NCBI RefSeq assembly: GCF_901000735.1
Contig: NC_081541.1
Location: 43,394,767 to 43,458,766 of the forward strand
Origin: Corylus avellana
Lineage: Eukaryota; Streptophyta; Magnoliopsida; Fagales; Betulaceae
Reading direction: 5' to 3'
DNA: 64,000 nucleotides
Part shown: one piece after another, positions 22,870 to 33,577 of the stretch
Layout of the letters: each line of letters opens with the position of its first letter
How positions within the stretch are numbered: position 1 is the first letter of the stretch
The notes under the pieces: model-generated
Seen by the model: the letters and a program-made list of their open reading frames with translations, nothing else
What the model was told of the DNA's origin: nothing
The model's database searches: none
Made by a program: the position numbers and the translations under genes

Positions 22870-23208
22870 TTATAAAGGGGTGACAATTTGTGTTCAAGTG
22901 TTGGGCTCAGATTGTGTTTTGGTATGGGTATAAGCTTATATAAGTTAATTCTAACCCGACCCATTTTATTAAATGAGTCAAACTCTTCAACACTAATTCG
23001 CTAATTTTGTATTGGGTTCGTGAATTGTGTCAAAAATTGTTAGCCATGAATGTCTTGTGTCGATTAGAGGTGGAAATATGGTTACGGTTAGTGGTTATTA
23101 GCTAAAATCGTTAACCGCAATCGCCTGGGCGGTTAGCAAAATTAGATAACCGCCTTTGCTAACCGCTTTTTAAAAGGGAAAGAAAAAGAAAACAGAAAAA
23201 ATCAAAAC

Positions 23209-23258
<50 letters not shown>

Positions 23259-23560
23259 CCGCTAACTGCACCGTCCTAGGCGGTTTCTCTAAATCCTAAA
23301 ATCGCTAACTGCACTGCTTTACACGGTTATCGATTTTTTCTAATTGCCTTCAAAAGTTGCTAACGAAGTTAGCAGGTGATTAATAACTGTTTGTTATTTC
23401 AACCCTAGTGTCGGTTTGGGCTATGTTGAGGGATGAATAAAGATTATATAGGTTAATCCTAATTCGATCTATTTAAATAAATATGATAGACGTTTCAACT
23501 CTAATCCGTTAATTTATTTTGTATTGAATTTGCGTGGAAATTGCAAATTTGTTTTGTTTT
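22870..23560. mobile_element. hAT-like word-repeat element with a nested relative
   Basis: Starts AAGGGGTGACAATTTG and repeats phrases such as TTAATTCTAACCCGACCC, AACTCTTCAACACTAATTCG and GTATTGGGTTCGTG. The phrases resume after the nested element (TTAATCCTAATTCG, CAACTCTAATCCGTTAAT). Its opening resembles hAT-type ends seen at 34080 and 51155. The right end is not defined. No transposase is encoded. Confidence 0.45.
23065..23408. mobile_element. hAT-like element with AACCGC word repeats
   Basis: Ends are imperfect inverted repeats: TAGAGGTGGAAATATGG at the left and TTATTTCAACCCTAG at the right. The core repeats GGTTA, AACCGC, CTAACCGC and GGCGGTT in both orientations around a (TA)n run (about 23214-23257). 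Short TGTCGATT / TGTCGGTT sequences lie just outside or overlapping the ends, which may be a worn 8-bp duplication. It interrupts the element listed at 22870-23560. Confidence 0.5.
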
Positions 23561-24601
23561 TTTTTTTGGCAAAAACATAGTGACCAAGATGAGTCTTCAC
23601 CTGATCGATTATGTGAAAATAATCGCCGCGTATAAGTAATTTGTCTTTTCATGCTTTAAAAAAAAGCCCTAGAAAAGAACGCCAAGATTTTTGTTTTTGT
23701 TTCTATACCTTTTTGTGTCCAAGTTGAAAGCACACGCACACACGTGGGTGTATGTGAATATTCTTTTGGCGTTTGAACTTTGAATGAAAGAATCGGTGAA
23801 AGATGAGCTTGTGGTAAACACGCTTGCTTTAGACAATATTAATTAAACCCTAATTTTATCTTCAATATTAACTCTATTGATTCTCACTCTCAATTGCTAT
23901 GGACTTATTTTGATTTTATAAATTACAAGGAAATCCATTGTGATTGGCAAATTGACCCCATCATTGCGCATAATTTGGCTAGATGGGGACACTTTTACCT
24001 CCATGGTCGGAAGCATTTCAATATGTTCTCAATCTTTTAATTTTTGCAATGTATGTCAATTTACCATTGGGTTTATAATGTCTCTCTTTCACGATCCAAC
24101 CATGGGTCAATTTCAGATTTTTTTGTTTTTGTTTTGTTTTGATTTTTTTTTTTAATCTTATACACCCTGGTTAGAACAAATGGCTTATATTATCCCGAGC
24201 ATAGAGAGTAATACTGAAATACTAGTGGTTGGCCGGATAGTCGGAGTGTAGTGAACGGGGTGCGGGGTCACGATTAGGTTGTGGGGTACGATACGTGATA
24301 TTTGAAGTTTTTCAAAATACATCCGTACAATTAGAGTTTTTTTATATATATATGTTATATTGTAACCCTGAATCGTTAATAGTAAAATATAGTCGCATTC
24401 TCTTGTGGACATAGGCACCTTGCCAAACTACGTAAATCTGTGTCTCGACTCTCTATTGTTCTCTCTCTCTTTTCAATTTTATATTATTCATTATTGTTGT
24501 GCACAGTAACAGCCCCAATAATAAATTAGTGAAAACATTGCAAAAATTGAAAGACTGAGAGACATTTCAAATAGGAAATAGGATGATAAATTGAGGAGAA
24601 T
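23561..24601. other. Intergenic, nothing recognised
   Basis: AT-rich sequence with no gene or defined repeat. The open frames at 23940-24155 and 24185-24418 have no recognisable domain. Confidence 0.55.
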
Positions 24602-24692
24602 AATGTCCACACAAGAGGGGGGACGGGGGATTCAAACTAGTGATCTTCACTTTATGAGGCGTGGTTCTTAACCGATTGAGCTACCTCTTGAG
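24602..24692 (-). mobile_element. Short tRNA-derived SINE
   Basis: On the minus strand: TAGCTCAATCGGTTAAG (box A), CCACGCCTCATAAAGTG, CACTAGTTTGAATCCCC (box B) and CTCTTGTGTGGACAT. It matches the complete copies at 25606, 47413 and 49900 over its whole body. The A-tail and duplication are not visible, so it is an older copy. Confidence 0.75.
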
Positions 24693-25107
24693 GATATATA
24701 TATATATATATATATAAAAACCATGCTTGTGACTGGGTAAATAATGGATGACTATTTGTGGCATCTATGTTTGAAGCCTGAACATGAATTTGGTCCAGTA
24801 AATGGATGCAAGTTCATTTTCCTTGATTTTATAAACTCATTCCAGCATATGTACAGATATGAATAAATGGTTTATTCTGGATAAGGTTCATCTGTATTTG
24901 GACATTGTCTGGATAGAGTTTAATTTTTAACTCACCACAGAGCAGTAGCCAGTAGTCCCCATTATTAGATAAAGGTTCATTTTCCTCGATTCTGGTGGTA
25001 ATAACCAAGTGGAAGCTTAGTGACAAAGCAAATGGAGACAAGGGAAAGTTAATTCTATATTCTACTCATTCTTACCAAAAAACAAAAAAGAAAAAGAAAA
25101 AAGGAAA
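24693..25107. other. Intergenic, nothing recognised
   Basis: Contains a short (TA)n run at about 24696-24714 and AT-rich text. No gene or defined repeat is seen. Confidence 0.5.
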
Positions 25108-25975
25108 TGCTGTATACTATACCTCATGTCATCACCTCATCTCTCTAGGGGTGAGTGCATGTTAGTCGAATCAGTGTCGATATGGGCATTTTTCACTCAC
25201 TGCACTGACGTAGTCAGCGATGTCGGTAAATTCACTAATGTTGTACCGATAAGAGGATTTCCGACCATCATTGCCATTACCAAGTCAGTGGCGGTGACCG
25301 TTGGTATAGTTAGCAGCTGAGCTAGTGATCTATCCATCGTGAGGGGTGTGCAGTACTTAACACCAAGGGAGAGGGAAGAGGAAGTACTTCTAACTCATAA
25401 AGGAGAGGAAAGTTGAAGGGGTCCAAGGGAGGTGTCGACGTCGCTGGTCTTGACAAAGAGGGCGGAGGGAGAGGAGTCGTGGTCATAGGCCACGATGGAA
25501 ACGACAAGAGAGAGAGAGAGAGAGAGACTATGAGAGTTAGGGGTCTTAAGTTTCAAAAGTGATGAATATATAACGTAATTAAAATTTAAAACTACATCGT
25601 TTTGTCCCCAAGAAGTAGTTCAATCGACTGGGACCATGCCTAATAAAGCGAATGTCACTAGTTCGAATCCCTCTCCCCCCTCTTGTGCGAACATGTCAAA
25701 AAAAAAAAAAACCACATCGTTTTGTTTTGACAACGTTTTTGGTAAACTAATGTAAAAAGATAAAAAAAAAAAAAATGTTGCTGGTGAGGCTGAGTTCAAA
25801 AATCTTCATCGTCTATCGAACTAACCGACATCGGTGACGATTTTTTCCTACTGCCTACCAATTGCCGATCATTGGTAGTGGGGCGATCAATAGGCGATTT
25901 CATTTTGATTTGTGCACCCTTACTCATCTCATCCCATCAGCCTATAGTGGGATGAGAGTATAGTATGTAGTATAA
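25108..25975. mobile_element. Larger GAGTAATG-related element with nested SINE
   Basis: The left end ATGCTGTATACTATACCTCAT resembles the inverse of the right end ATGAGAGTATAGTATGTAGTATAAC. The same terminal style occurs at 33365-33568 (there 204 bp). The inside has no transposase. It holds a (GA)n run (about 25507-25528), a SINE at 25606-25710 and a CATCGTTTTG motif duplicated by that SINE. No flanking duplication was found. It may be a non-autonomous DNA element enlarged by later insertions. Confidence 0.4.
25606..25710 (+). mobile_element. Short tRNA-derived SINE with 15-bp TSD
   Basis: The body begins CCCCAAGAAGTAGTTCAATCG (box A) and continues GACCATGCCTAATAAAGCG, CACTAGTTCGAATCCCTC (box B) and CTCTTGTGCGAACATGTC. 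It ends in about 16 A. It is flanked by ACTACATCGTTTTGT at 25591-25605 and ACCACATCGTTTTGT at 25711-25725. Together these show insertion by target-primed reverse transcription. At about 105 bp with tail, it is very short for a plant SINE. Confidence 0.88.
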
Positions 25976-26439
25976 CTCAAAGTTTTATGGTGATATATTT
26001 TGATTAATGTTATTTAGTAGATTTATGTACAGCTATCACACAATTGAATGATGTATCAGTAAAAATCAGCCCATAAATTTAGAGCAGTATATGCGGTGGC
26101 GGAGGCAATTATGGCCTTTAACTACCTTCGCTAACCGCACCGCCCGTCTAAGGTAGACAGTTACCATGTTACCAACCGTCCTCATTGTAGACTAGCGGTT
26201 ATTTATGCTCAAACCGCACTGTGATAACCGACTGTCAGGTATGGGCCTTTTAAGCCTATTTTGGTGTTTTGGACTTCTTTTTAGGGCATGTTTCAGACAG
26301 TTTTGGTCCTGTTTTAATATAAAATAAGACTTTAACATAAAACACTATAAAGCTACAACTTAAAAAAAAAATAAAAAAATGTGACCATATTCTCATTGAT
26401 GAAATTTCAAAACAAATGGAGCAATTAGGGATATGAAAC
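25976..26439. other. Intergenic with AACCGC word segment
   Basis: At 25985-26090 there is a half-copy of the ATTTAGTAGATT MITE end. From about 26090 to 26245, words such as CTAACCGCACCGCCC, GCGGTTATTT and AAACCGCACTG recur, as in the element at 23065. The rest is featureless. Confidence 0.45.
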
Positions 26440-26851
26440 AGGATCCTCTTCGGTCTATTTTGGACTGAAAAATATCTAGTTAATGGTCAGGATCTCTCTA
26501 AAGGGATTCTAAGGTCATATATGAGACATCTGTTTATAAATAAAAAAGAATAAAATAATATATATTTTTAAAAATAATTAAATAATAAAATAATAAAAAT
26601 TTTTAAAAAAACTATGGGGTGGTTTGGCGGGCCACCCCAAGGGCCATGCGGTGGCTCCGGCCACCCCAAACCAGCCCTTGTGGGTGGCCGAAGCTACCCC
26701 AAGAGCCCTTGGGGTGAATCGACCACCCCCAAATGCCAAATTAATTTTTAGTGATTTTTTATTTTTTTAATTTGACCTTGGCTTCGGCAACCACATACTG
26801 GCGGCTTGGAGAAAGCCACCTCGGCCTCAAGTGGGGTTGAAAAAGAAAAAA
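26440..26851. repeat. GGTGGCC-rich island, second copy
   Basis: Opens with TATCTAGTTAATGGTCAGGATC and AGGTCATATATGAGACATCTG, close to the opening of the element at 11085. It then holds GGTGGTTTGGCGGGCCACC, GGTGGCTCCGGCCACC and similar blocks. It is cut off at its right by the Pack-MULE starting at 26852, which probably inserted into or beside it. Confidence 0.55.
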
Positions 26852-28041
26852 GGGAAAAATATAAAAAAGTTCCCTAAACTACCAACCGTTTTCGATTTAG
26901 CCCATGATGTTCCAAAAGTCATAAAGTAGCCCCCCAAACTACTAAACTATTGCATTTGGGCTACTCCGTTAGTCAAAACCGTCAGTCTGGACGAAAACTA
27001 CAAAACGACGTCATTTGGTTATGGGTAAGTTACAAAAATGCCCTTGTATTCATTTTTTTTTTTAAAGGAGTAAAACGGCGCCGTTTTGCTCTAAAAAGGG
27101 TTCACTTACCCTAAGCAAAACGGCGTTGTTTTGCTTAGGGTAAGTCATTAAAACTCAAAATCTCCCAACCCACGCAGCACAGGTCGTCCCCCTCACGCAC
27201 AGCCTTCGCCAATTGTCTCCCACGCACAGCTCCGATCATCCAGCCGATCGTGCCGGTCGTCCCCCTCACGCACAGGTCCCATCGTCCCGCAAAACCGAAA
27301 AAGCCACAAAACATTCCGTCCAAATAGCCCAATCGAATTGTCTCCCAAAGCAAAGACCATGACAATACAAGGGATTCCAAATCCTAGACCCCAGCTAAGG
27401 TTGTCTTGTACATAGCTCATTATCATTACTATTACTCCGCCGCCCGCACATACACCAAAGTACCACCAATTGAAGAATGAACTTTTGGATCTGCACTCGT
27501 CTGGATCTTGCCCATCAAACTGATCCGCCCCAAAAGCCTGAACACAAGGCTTGTGCCCCCTGCCCAACAACTACTATATACAGAGATACAAAGAATAAGA
27601 TTTCTTGGAGCTGACTTGAAGAACCCAATGTGATGGGGAAGACCGGCACGATCGGCTGGATGACCGGAGCTATGCGTGGGAGATGATCGGCGAAGGCTGT
27701 GCATGAGGGGGACGACCTGCGCTGCGTGGGTTGGGAGATTTTGAGTTTTAATGACTTACCCTAAGCAAAACGGTGCTGTTTTACTTAGGGTAAGTGAACC
27801 CTTTTTGGAGCAAAACGGCTCCTTAAAAAAAAAAAAAGATACATACAAGTGCATTTTTGTAACTTACCCGTAATCAAACGACGTCGTTTTGTAGTTTCCG
27901 TCCAGACTGACGATTTTGACTAACGGAGTGGCCAAAATGTAATAGTTTGGTAGTTTGGGGGACTACTTTATGACTTTTGGAACATCATGGAGTTAAATCG
28001 AAAACGGTTGGTAGTTTAGGAGGCTTTTTTATATTTTTCCC
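26852..28041. mobile_element. Pack-MULE with 0.4-kb inverted repeats
   Basis: A 1190-bp element. Its left end (26852-27256) and right end (27643-28041) are long inverted repeats, about 90% alike by eye, beginning GGGAAAAATATAAAAAAG. Flanks AAGAAAAAA (26843-26851) and AAGGAAAAA (28042-28050) agree at 8 of 9 bases, as expected for the 9-bp duplication of Mutator-like elements. Each arm contains the perfect or near-perfect subhairpin CTTACCCTAAGCAAAACGG / GTTTTGCTTAGGGTAAG. The middle is a captured fragment of an NPF/PTR transporter gene. No transposase is present. The right arm ends about 100 bp before the ATG of the next gene. Confidence 0.88.
27257..27642 (-). pseudogene. Captured NPF (NRT1/PTR) transporter gene fragment
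   Basis: On the minus strand the fragment reads FFVSLYIVVVGQG and, after a one-frame shift, GHKPCVQAFGADQFDGQDPD, KSSFFNWWYFGVCAG, then SYVQDNLSWGLGFGIPCIVM. These are the characteristic central segments (helices about 4-6) of proton-coupled nitrate/peptide transporters, which move substrates across plant membranes. Only about 110 of roughly 600 residues are present, with a frameshift and with the MULE arms fused to both ends, so it cannot make a transporter. A chimeric reading frame continues into the arm to about 27193. The source gene is elsewhere in the genome. Confidence 0.88.
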
Positions 28042-28143
28042 AAGGAAAAAAAGAAAGGCTTAGAAATTAAATGCTTCTCCTCCAGGCTCCAGCCTAATAA
28101 ACCTTTTATCTGCACAAAAGATTTCTCTCTCTCTCTCCACCTC
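28042..28143 (+). promoter_or_regulatory. Short leader between Pack-MULE and next gene
   Basis: Only 102 bases separate the Pack-MULE end from the ATG at 28144. They include a CT-rich run (about 28122-28141) typical of a plant 5' leader. The promoter of the gene must therefore overlap the Pack-MULE arm or lie within it, unless transcription starts upstream of the element. Confidence 0.5.
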
Positions 28144-31100
28144 ATGTCTGTTTCACTCAAGCTCAACGGTCACCCTCTACCCGTTTTTCATCATCACCTG
28201 GTAATTCTAACCATTTTTTTTTTTTCCTTTCTTTATTTCCAATTACTCCCTCTTGTATAATTTTTCTTTCTTCTGGGTTTTAAGGGCTTCGATGAATTCT
28301 CGTCCGCGAACATTCCCAGAGTTTTTTCCAGGCCCTATTGCTCACACCAATTCAACAACTCCTCAGTTAATCTGAGCCGTAATCGACGACCCAGAGTCCG
28401 CTCAATTGACGGCGACAACAGTGTGAGCATTCCACTCTTCGTCTTCATTTTTTTTTTCCTTCGATTTTCATCACGTGGTACAGTTTTGTTAAGAAAATTT
28501 TGACTGTGTGCTAATGGTTTCACGAATTATTGTTTGTTTTGCTGAATTTACACGCGGCCCGATTATAAAGTTATCGCTTTTGATTGTTTTGATATTTATG
28601 AGGCATTGATTTTTGAGACTTTGTTGTATAATATTTGCCATTTTCTGTGTGATGCCTAATTGGTTTAAATTTCTTGTAATATTATTATGTTTATTGCAAT
28701 TATCACTAAAATCGTGTAAAGGAGTTACGTTTTATGTTAATTCTATTGAGGAATTGATGTTTTGAGAGTTTCTTTGTATACATTGCACTTTAAGTGCTGT
28801 ATAGCCTATTGCATTTCCATTTTCTATGTCTCAGCCTGAGTGGTTTCATTCGGGTTAGAATTTAATGTAATGCAATTTATATTTTATCATTGCAATTATC
28901 GCTAAAATATGCGTAACGGAGTTAAGTAGTGTGGTAATTCTATTATTCTATCATGAGTTTCTATTCTTGTGAAGTTTTTACTGAAATCTATTCTGATTTT
29001 TCATTTTGTTCCCTTTTTTTTTTTTTTTGTGTGTGTGTGTGTGGTTAGGGTTATGGTATGTCGGATGCTCCGAACCACAAAGGTGATTGACATTTTCAAC
29101 TAAATTAAGTGGAAACAGATATTACAAATTGAATCTTGAAAAGTTTACACCTTTGCGTGTCTTTTTTAGGTTCTGCAGAGAAGAATGAAAGTAGTCGAGG
29201 AGGATCGCTCACGTCCAATGAGTACTTACTACTTGCCTTTCGATATTTTTGGGTCAATATGCTAAAGACTTCTGCTTTTTGTTAATGACATGATGATGGT
29301 GAGTCTATTGTGTTCTGGGTCCCAATTGATCTAACTTCATGACTTGAGTACAAAGTTTAACCGCTATGGCATTATCAATGTGGTAGAAGGCAAATGTCCC
29401 AAGAGGTTTTCCAGTTACTTTATGGGACAGAGCGCATGCTGGAATTTTCAAATCAAACTAATAACTATTCATTGAGAGCCATAACCCCAAGTTCAATTAG
29501 TTGGGGACTACGCCTTATGAAGCGGATATCACTAGTTTAAATCTCCCGTTTCCTTTCCCCTTGGGGCCAATTACTTATTAGAAAAAAAAGCTATTCATTG
29601 AGAGTCATATATCTTAGATGTTATTCTTTGAAGTCTTGTTGTTGACAAGACATTATAAATAACTTATAAAAAACAAAGACAAGATGTTACTATTGAATGA
29701 CTGCCCCCGTCATGTTCAAATTCTTCAAAATCTTTTAGGTCTCTTAGCTATGGTAATCCCATTGATTTAAGTGGTTTTCCATGTCGGTCACTTAAAAAAA
29801 ACAAAATAAAAAGAAAGCCATTTAAAACATGCCAAGTTAGCTGGTGTGAAATGGGTAATGAAGAGTAGCATCACTCTTCTTTTTTCACTGCTGTAGAGTT
29901 CTATGGATCTCTCATCCTTGCCTTTCGTTTTTCATTCTCTTTTGCTTATCAAAAGGGAAATCTTTCTCTCTCTCTCAAGGTTTCTTCTTCTTCTTCTTCT
30001 TTTTTTTTTTTTTTTGAACAATGAACATTAGAATAAACAAAAAGCCAAAAAGAAGGGAAAAAGGAAAAGAAGAAGAAAAAGAAGAGAAATGAATGCGTAT
30101 TTGGATGCATGTCTAATTACTTTGGTTTCTTTGTGATATGATGTGTTTACTCAATGCTAGAGCTTATTCTTGTTTGTTCAATTTGGCAGGATGTTGATGA
30201 GATTAAAGAGATATGGAATTTCAGGAATATTGTCCTATGGCCTATTGAATACTGCCTACTATCTTACAGCGTTTCTCTTGGTTTGGTTAGTGAAATTATG
30301 ATTTTCATGTGAATTGTTATTATCTTGCCAATTTCTTTTGGTGTACACATTAACATCAGAAGAAACATAATGCATAAATGCTATTCATTACCTTGGCTAT
30401 TATTTTTGTGTGAAGCCATCACCTTGGCTAGGTTGGACTTCCAACATCCTGCCGTAAAAATAACATGGGAACTCTTCTATGTCTAGCTACAAGTTGTTAG
30501 TTTTGGCATTTTTGTATATGCAAATGCCTCCAAAATAATTATTTAAAATATTAACATTTAGTCAAATTCGGTTGCTTATACTTTATGACAAAGTTCCATT
30601 GTTGAACTCTAATTGCTTGTTATTTTCTTTAGGGTAGATTATACTAACCTCGCTCATGGTTTGTGAAAAATGGTTTTGATCCCAAAACCGATCGCCTAGA
30701 GGGAGTGAATAGGTGATGTGCAACAGTGAACACCAATTAAAAATTCTGTGTAGTGCAATATAATAAGATATTAAACCATCGAAAACATTATCAAGACAAT
30801 CATATAATCAACACAAATTTTTGTTGGCGAAGTGAAACCTTTGAAGAACTCTTCAAAGGTAAAACATTTCAGGGTAGCTAAACTCAGGAAATCTATTTAC
30901 TATAGAAGAATGAGAAATTACAAGAAGTTCATACTCACAAAACCTTTGTAGACAACACACTCTTGTATTAGACAACCAATCTACTTGCCCGCTACCATAA
31001 TAGTTCTCCTAGAACTTCTAGACAATTATTCTACTTGATCTCCTTAATCAGAACTCCAATTAGATTGAAGGTTTGTTGATTGGTGAACGTGTGGCTTGAA

Positions 31101-33145
31101 ACAACAACTCTAAGAGAGAAACAATAAAGCTCACAACATAAATCTCTCTTTGCACACAAACAATGAAACAAAGGCTAAACTCTCTGTAATGAACAACTTC
31201 AGCAAGGAAAACTTGGTGCTTAGTAACCGTTATAAAGAACAAGAGCCAAAACCCTAAGCTGGACTTTGAAGAAGGCTTGAGTTTATGCAATTTCACATAG
31301 TGGCGTAAGGACGCATAAGTGATCTCATCAGGATGCCTCTAGGATTTCATCGAGGAACAACAGTGTAATAACAAAGCCATCAAGACGGGTTGCTGGCGGA
31401 TTTGCTGATTGCACTCTCCAGAAGTCCTCGCATTAGGATATCTTGTTGATGACCTTGCTGACGACAAATTTGGTTAGTCACTTGAACCAGCCATGTCAGA
31501 ATGGCTTGCTAACGCCATTGTTGATGGAGCTCTTAGTGGCTATGTGAAACTATCTCGTCAGGATGGCTAGCTAACGCCCGAGGCTCTCAAGTAGCTTTCT
31601 TAGGTGACCATGTCAAGACGCATTTGCAGCCCAAAAAGAATTTTCTTTTAGGCACTATACTCGCTTGCTATCTAATGTATCATCATCAAAAATATAATAA
31701 TAAAGAAAAGGACGGAAGAAATAAAATAAAGGAATGCACCGCAATCCAAATTTCTTATATTTAAAGAATAAATGCTACTTAATTTACAAATTAAATGGTG
31801 ATTCAAGATTCATATGGTGACAAGCAATATTTGGAATAGCAATGTTTTTGAAAAATTAATTGTAAAATGTACAGGGAAGATGCCTCACTTCTTTCATTTG
31901 TATTCTACAGTACTCAGAAGGTATTCTGCATATACTACATCATAACTTCAACCTATTCTTACTTTTTAGGTTTTATGTTGCTCCTGCCCCTGGAAGGATG
32001 GGATATCTTGCAGCAGCTGAAAGGTGACTACTATTATATTAATATTTTTCTAAAGCATAAATGGACTAATATATAATATTTTATGAAGCATAAAGGATCT
32101 GAAAAATTTTACGCTTGTCTCAAAAGAGTTCAATAAATGATTTGAAATTTTTTGGTAATTTTCAGATTCCTCAAAGTAATGGCCATGGTGTGGGCTGGAA
32201 GCCAAGTTACTAAGCTTGTAAGAGTTGGCGGGTGAGCTGCTAGAACTCAAAATTTTCTTCCTTAATTTAGTTATTTAACCATGATGTTTCTACATTCTTG
32301 AAAAAGCAAGACTTGCTGAAAGTTTGTTGAGATGTCAAATCCAGCCGGTTCAATTAATGAAAATAACTCATTTGAACTATGGATCGAACTTTTGAGTTTT
32401 GCTATTAATTTTCATTCTGTATTGTATATTGTGGCTGAATTTCTTGAAGTTATAATCGCTCAACCGTACTTGTACTTGAAAAGGACAATGGCACTATAAG
32501 GGGGTAGAAAATGGGAAAATCACCTAGTAATGAAGTGTTAAATCTATATCTGGTGCTGTTGACATGCATTATTTCTTTTATGTAACTGAACAGATCATCT
32601 TAGCCGTAGTTCCCATCTTAAAAAGCGTGAGACAGTATAGTTATACGATAATTCCTGGTGTTTTTTGTTATTTTAGGTTGTATTATTGCTGGGAACATTG
32701 TTTGAAAATTTCAAAATTCCTTCTTTTGATGCTGGCATATTGTTTTCAATCTTGTCAAATTTTCATTCCATCTAATATTTATAATGATATTGCTAAACTG
32801 CTAGTTTTATTTAAATCCCATTACACCCATTCTGATTGTGTAAAAGTTATTTTTGCTGTTAAATACAACAACCTTTTGATTCTACAGAGGTGGTCCTTAT
32901 GCAGGGCGCTTGCTCTTGCACCTTTTGTTGACAGAGGGTTGTCATGGTTCACTGTCAAATTAAAGTTCGAGTCTCAAGGGAAGGTATGCATTATGCAACA
33001 CTAGAAATATCAATAAATTCTTAGTGTTGTTCAATTATGAGTATCTCATTCCTTTAACTGTCTCCAGGCTTTCATGGCGATTGTTGGGTTTTGTGTTGGA
33101 CTGGCTATCATGCTATTTGTGGTTTTGACAATGCTTTGGGCCTAG
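28144..33145 (+). CDS. Plastid-type small membrane protein, DUF1279/FAM210-like
   Basis: Nine exons: 28144-28200, 28285-28422, 29049-29082, 29170-29221, 30190-30285, 31970-32023, 32166-32231, 32905-32983 and 33068-33145. All phases agree and give 217 residues. The first 65 or so are rich in Ser, Arg and His with few acids, like a chloroplast transit peptide. The mature part starts RLKRYGISGILSYGLLNT and has hydrophobic stretches at about 103-131, 145-160 and 194-215. APAPGRMGYLAAAERFLKV and ALALAPFVDRGLSWF lie between them. The YG start and this layout resemble DUF1279 (FAM210-type) proteins, whose biochemical role is unknown. I recognise the plant family as conserved, but the DUF assignment is from memory. 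The exon 8 acceptor at 32904 is chosen because the alternative at 32887 breaks the frame. Confidence 0.8.
29484..29590 (+). mobile_element. Short tRNA-derived SINE with 19-bp TSD, intronic
   Basis: AACCCCAAGTTCAATTAGTTG (box A), CTACGCCTTATGAAGCGG, CACTAGTTTAAATCTCCCG (box B) and an A-tail. Flanks CTATTCATTGAGAGCCATA (29465-29483) and CTATTCATTGAGAGTCATA (29591-29609) differ at one base. It lies in intron 4 of the plastid-type gene, on its sense strand, and does not touch the splice sites. Confidence 0.85.
30640..31740. repeat. Unclassified insertion in intron 5
   Basis: Begins near ATACTAACCTCGCTCATGG, then CGATCGCCTAGAGGGAGTGAA and a long segment with no open frame of note. The phrase about a gene-sized block of GTGAATAGG is familiar from plant LTR-type repeats, but I see no paired LTRs, primer-binding site or duplication. 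The minus-strand frame at 31060-31296 has no domain. Confidence 0.3.
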
Positions 33146-33355
33146 AGCAATTCCTGTTGTTTGTTCTCACTTGTCTAGGTGGACAGAACTGATCATGAAA
33201 AAGAAAAAAAGAAAAAGAAATAAAAGGTGCATTTGTTGGGAACGAAGAACAAATGCACCAAAATGGTAACTTATGATCTTGTCTTTGCATGATCAATGAG
33301 TAACTTATATACTCTTGCATTTTCATTTTTCAACTTTGTATAAAATAATATAACA
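33146..33355 (+). other. Probable 3' UTR of the plastid-type gene
   Basis: Non-coding sequence after the stop, ending in AATAATATAAC-type AT-rich text. A poly-A signal cannot be fixed with confidence. Confidence 0.45.
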
Positions 33356-33364
33356 ATATTCAAT

Positions 33365-33568
33365 GAGTAATGCTATATAATATATATACTGCATTTCTAT
33401 CTCTTCCCTAATCTACTAGACTGATGTGGTAGTATTTATCACCTTTTAGATTTTTTATTTTTTTATTTTTTTATGGTAAAGACTGATCCAAAAGTTGATG
33501 GATACGTCCAGATTAGTCCAATGGAATGAGAGTCGAATGGGACTAGGGTGTAGTATATAACATTACTC
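33365..33568. mobile_element. MULE-type MITE with perfect 9-bp TSD
   Basis: A 204-bp element. It begins GAGTAATGCTATATAATATA and ends TAGTATATAACATTACTC, inverted repeats with few mismatches. It is flanked on both sides by ATATTCAAT (33356-33364 and 33569-33577). The 9-bp duplication assigns it to Mutator-like elements. No coding capacity. It defines the ends of the GAGTAATG family, seen as relics at 4350-4707 and 50680-50852. Confidence 0.88.
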
Positions 33569-33577
33569 ATATTCAAT

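Noticed and set aside
27193..27570. Long minus-strand frame with clear transporter similarity, as a functional gene
   Set aside because: It is only a central piece of an NPF transporter, has a frameshift at its start and runs into the MULE arm. It is a captured fragment.
32564..33004. 146-residue frame overlapping exon 8 of the plastid-type gene
   Set aside because: Only its last third is coding, in the spliced frame from 32905. The upstream part is intron 7.
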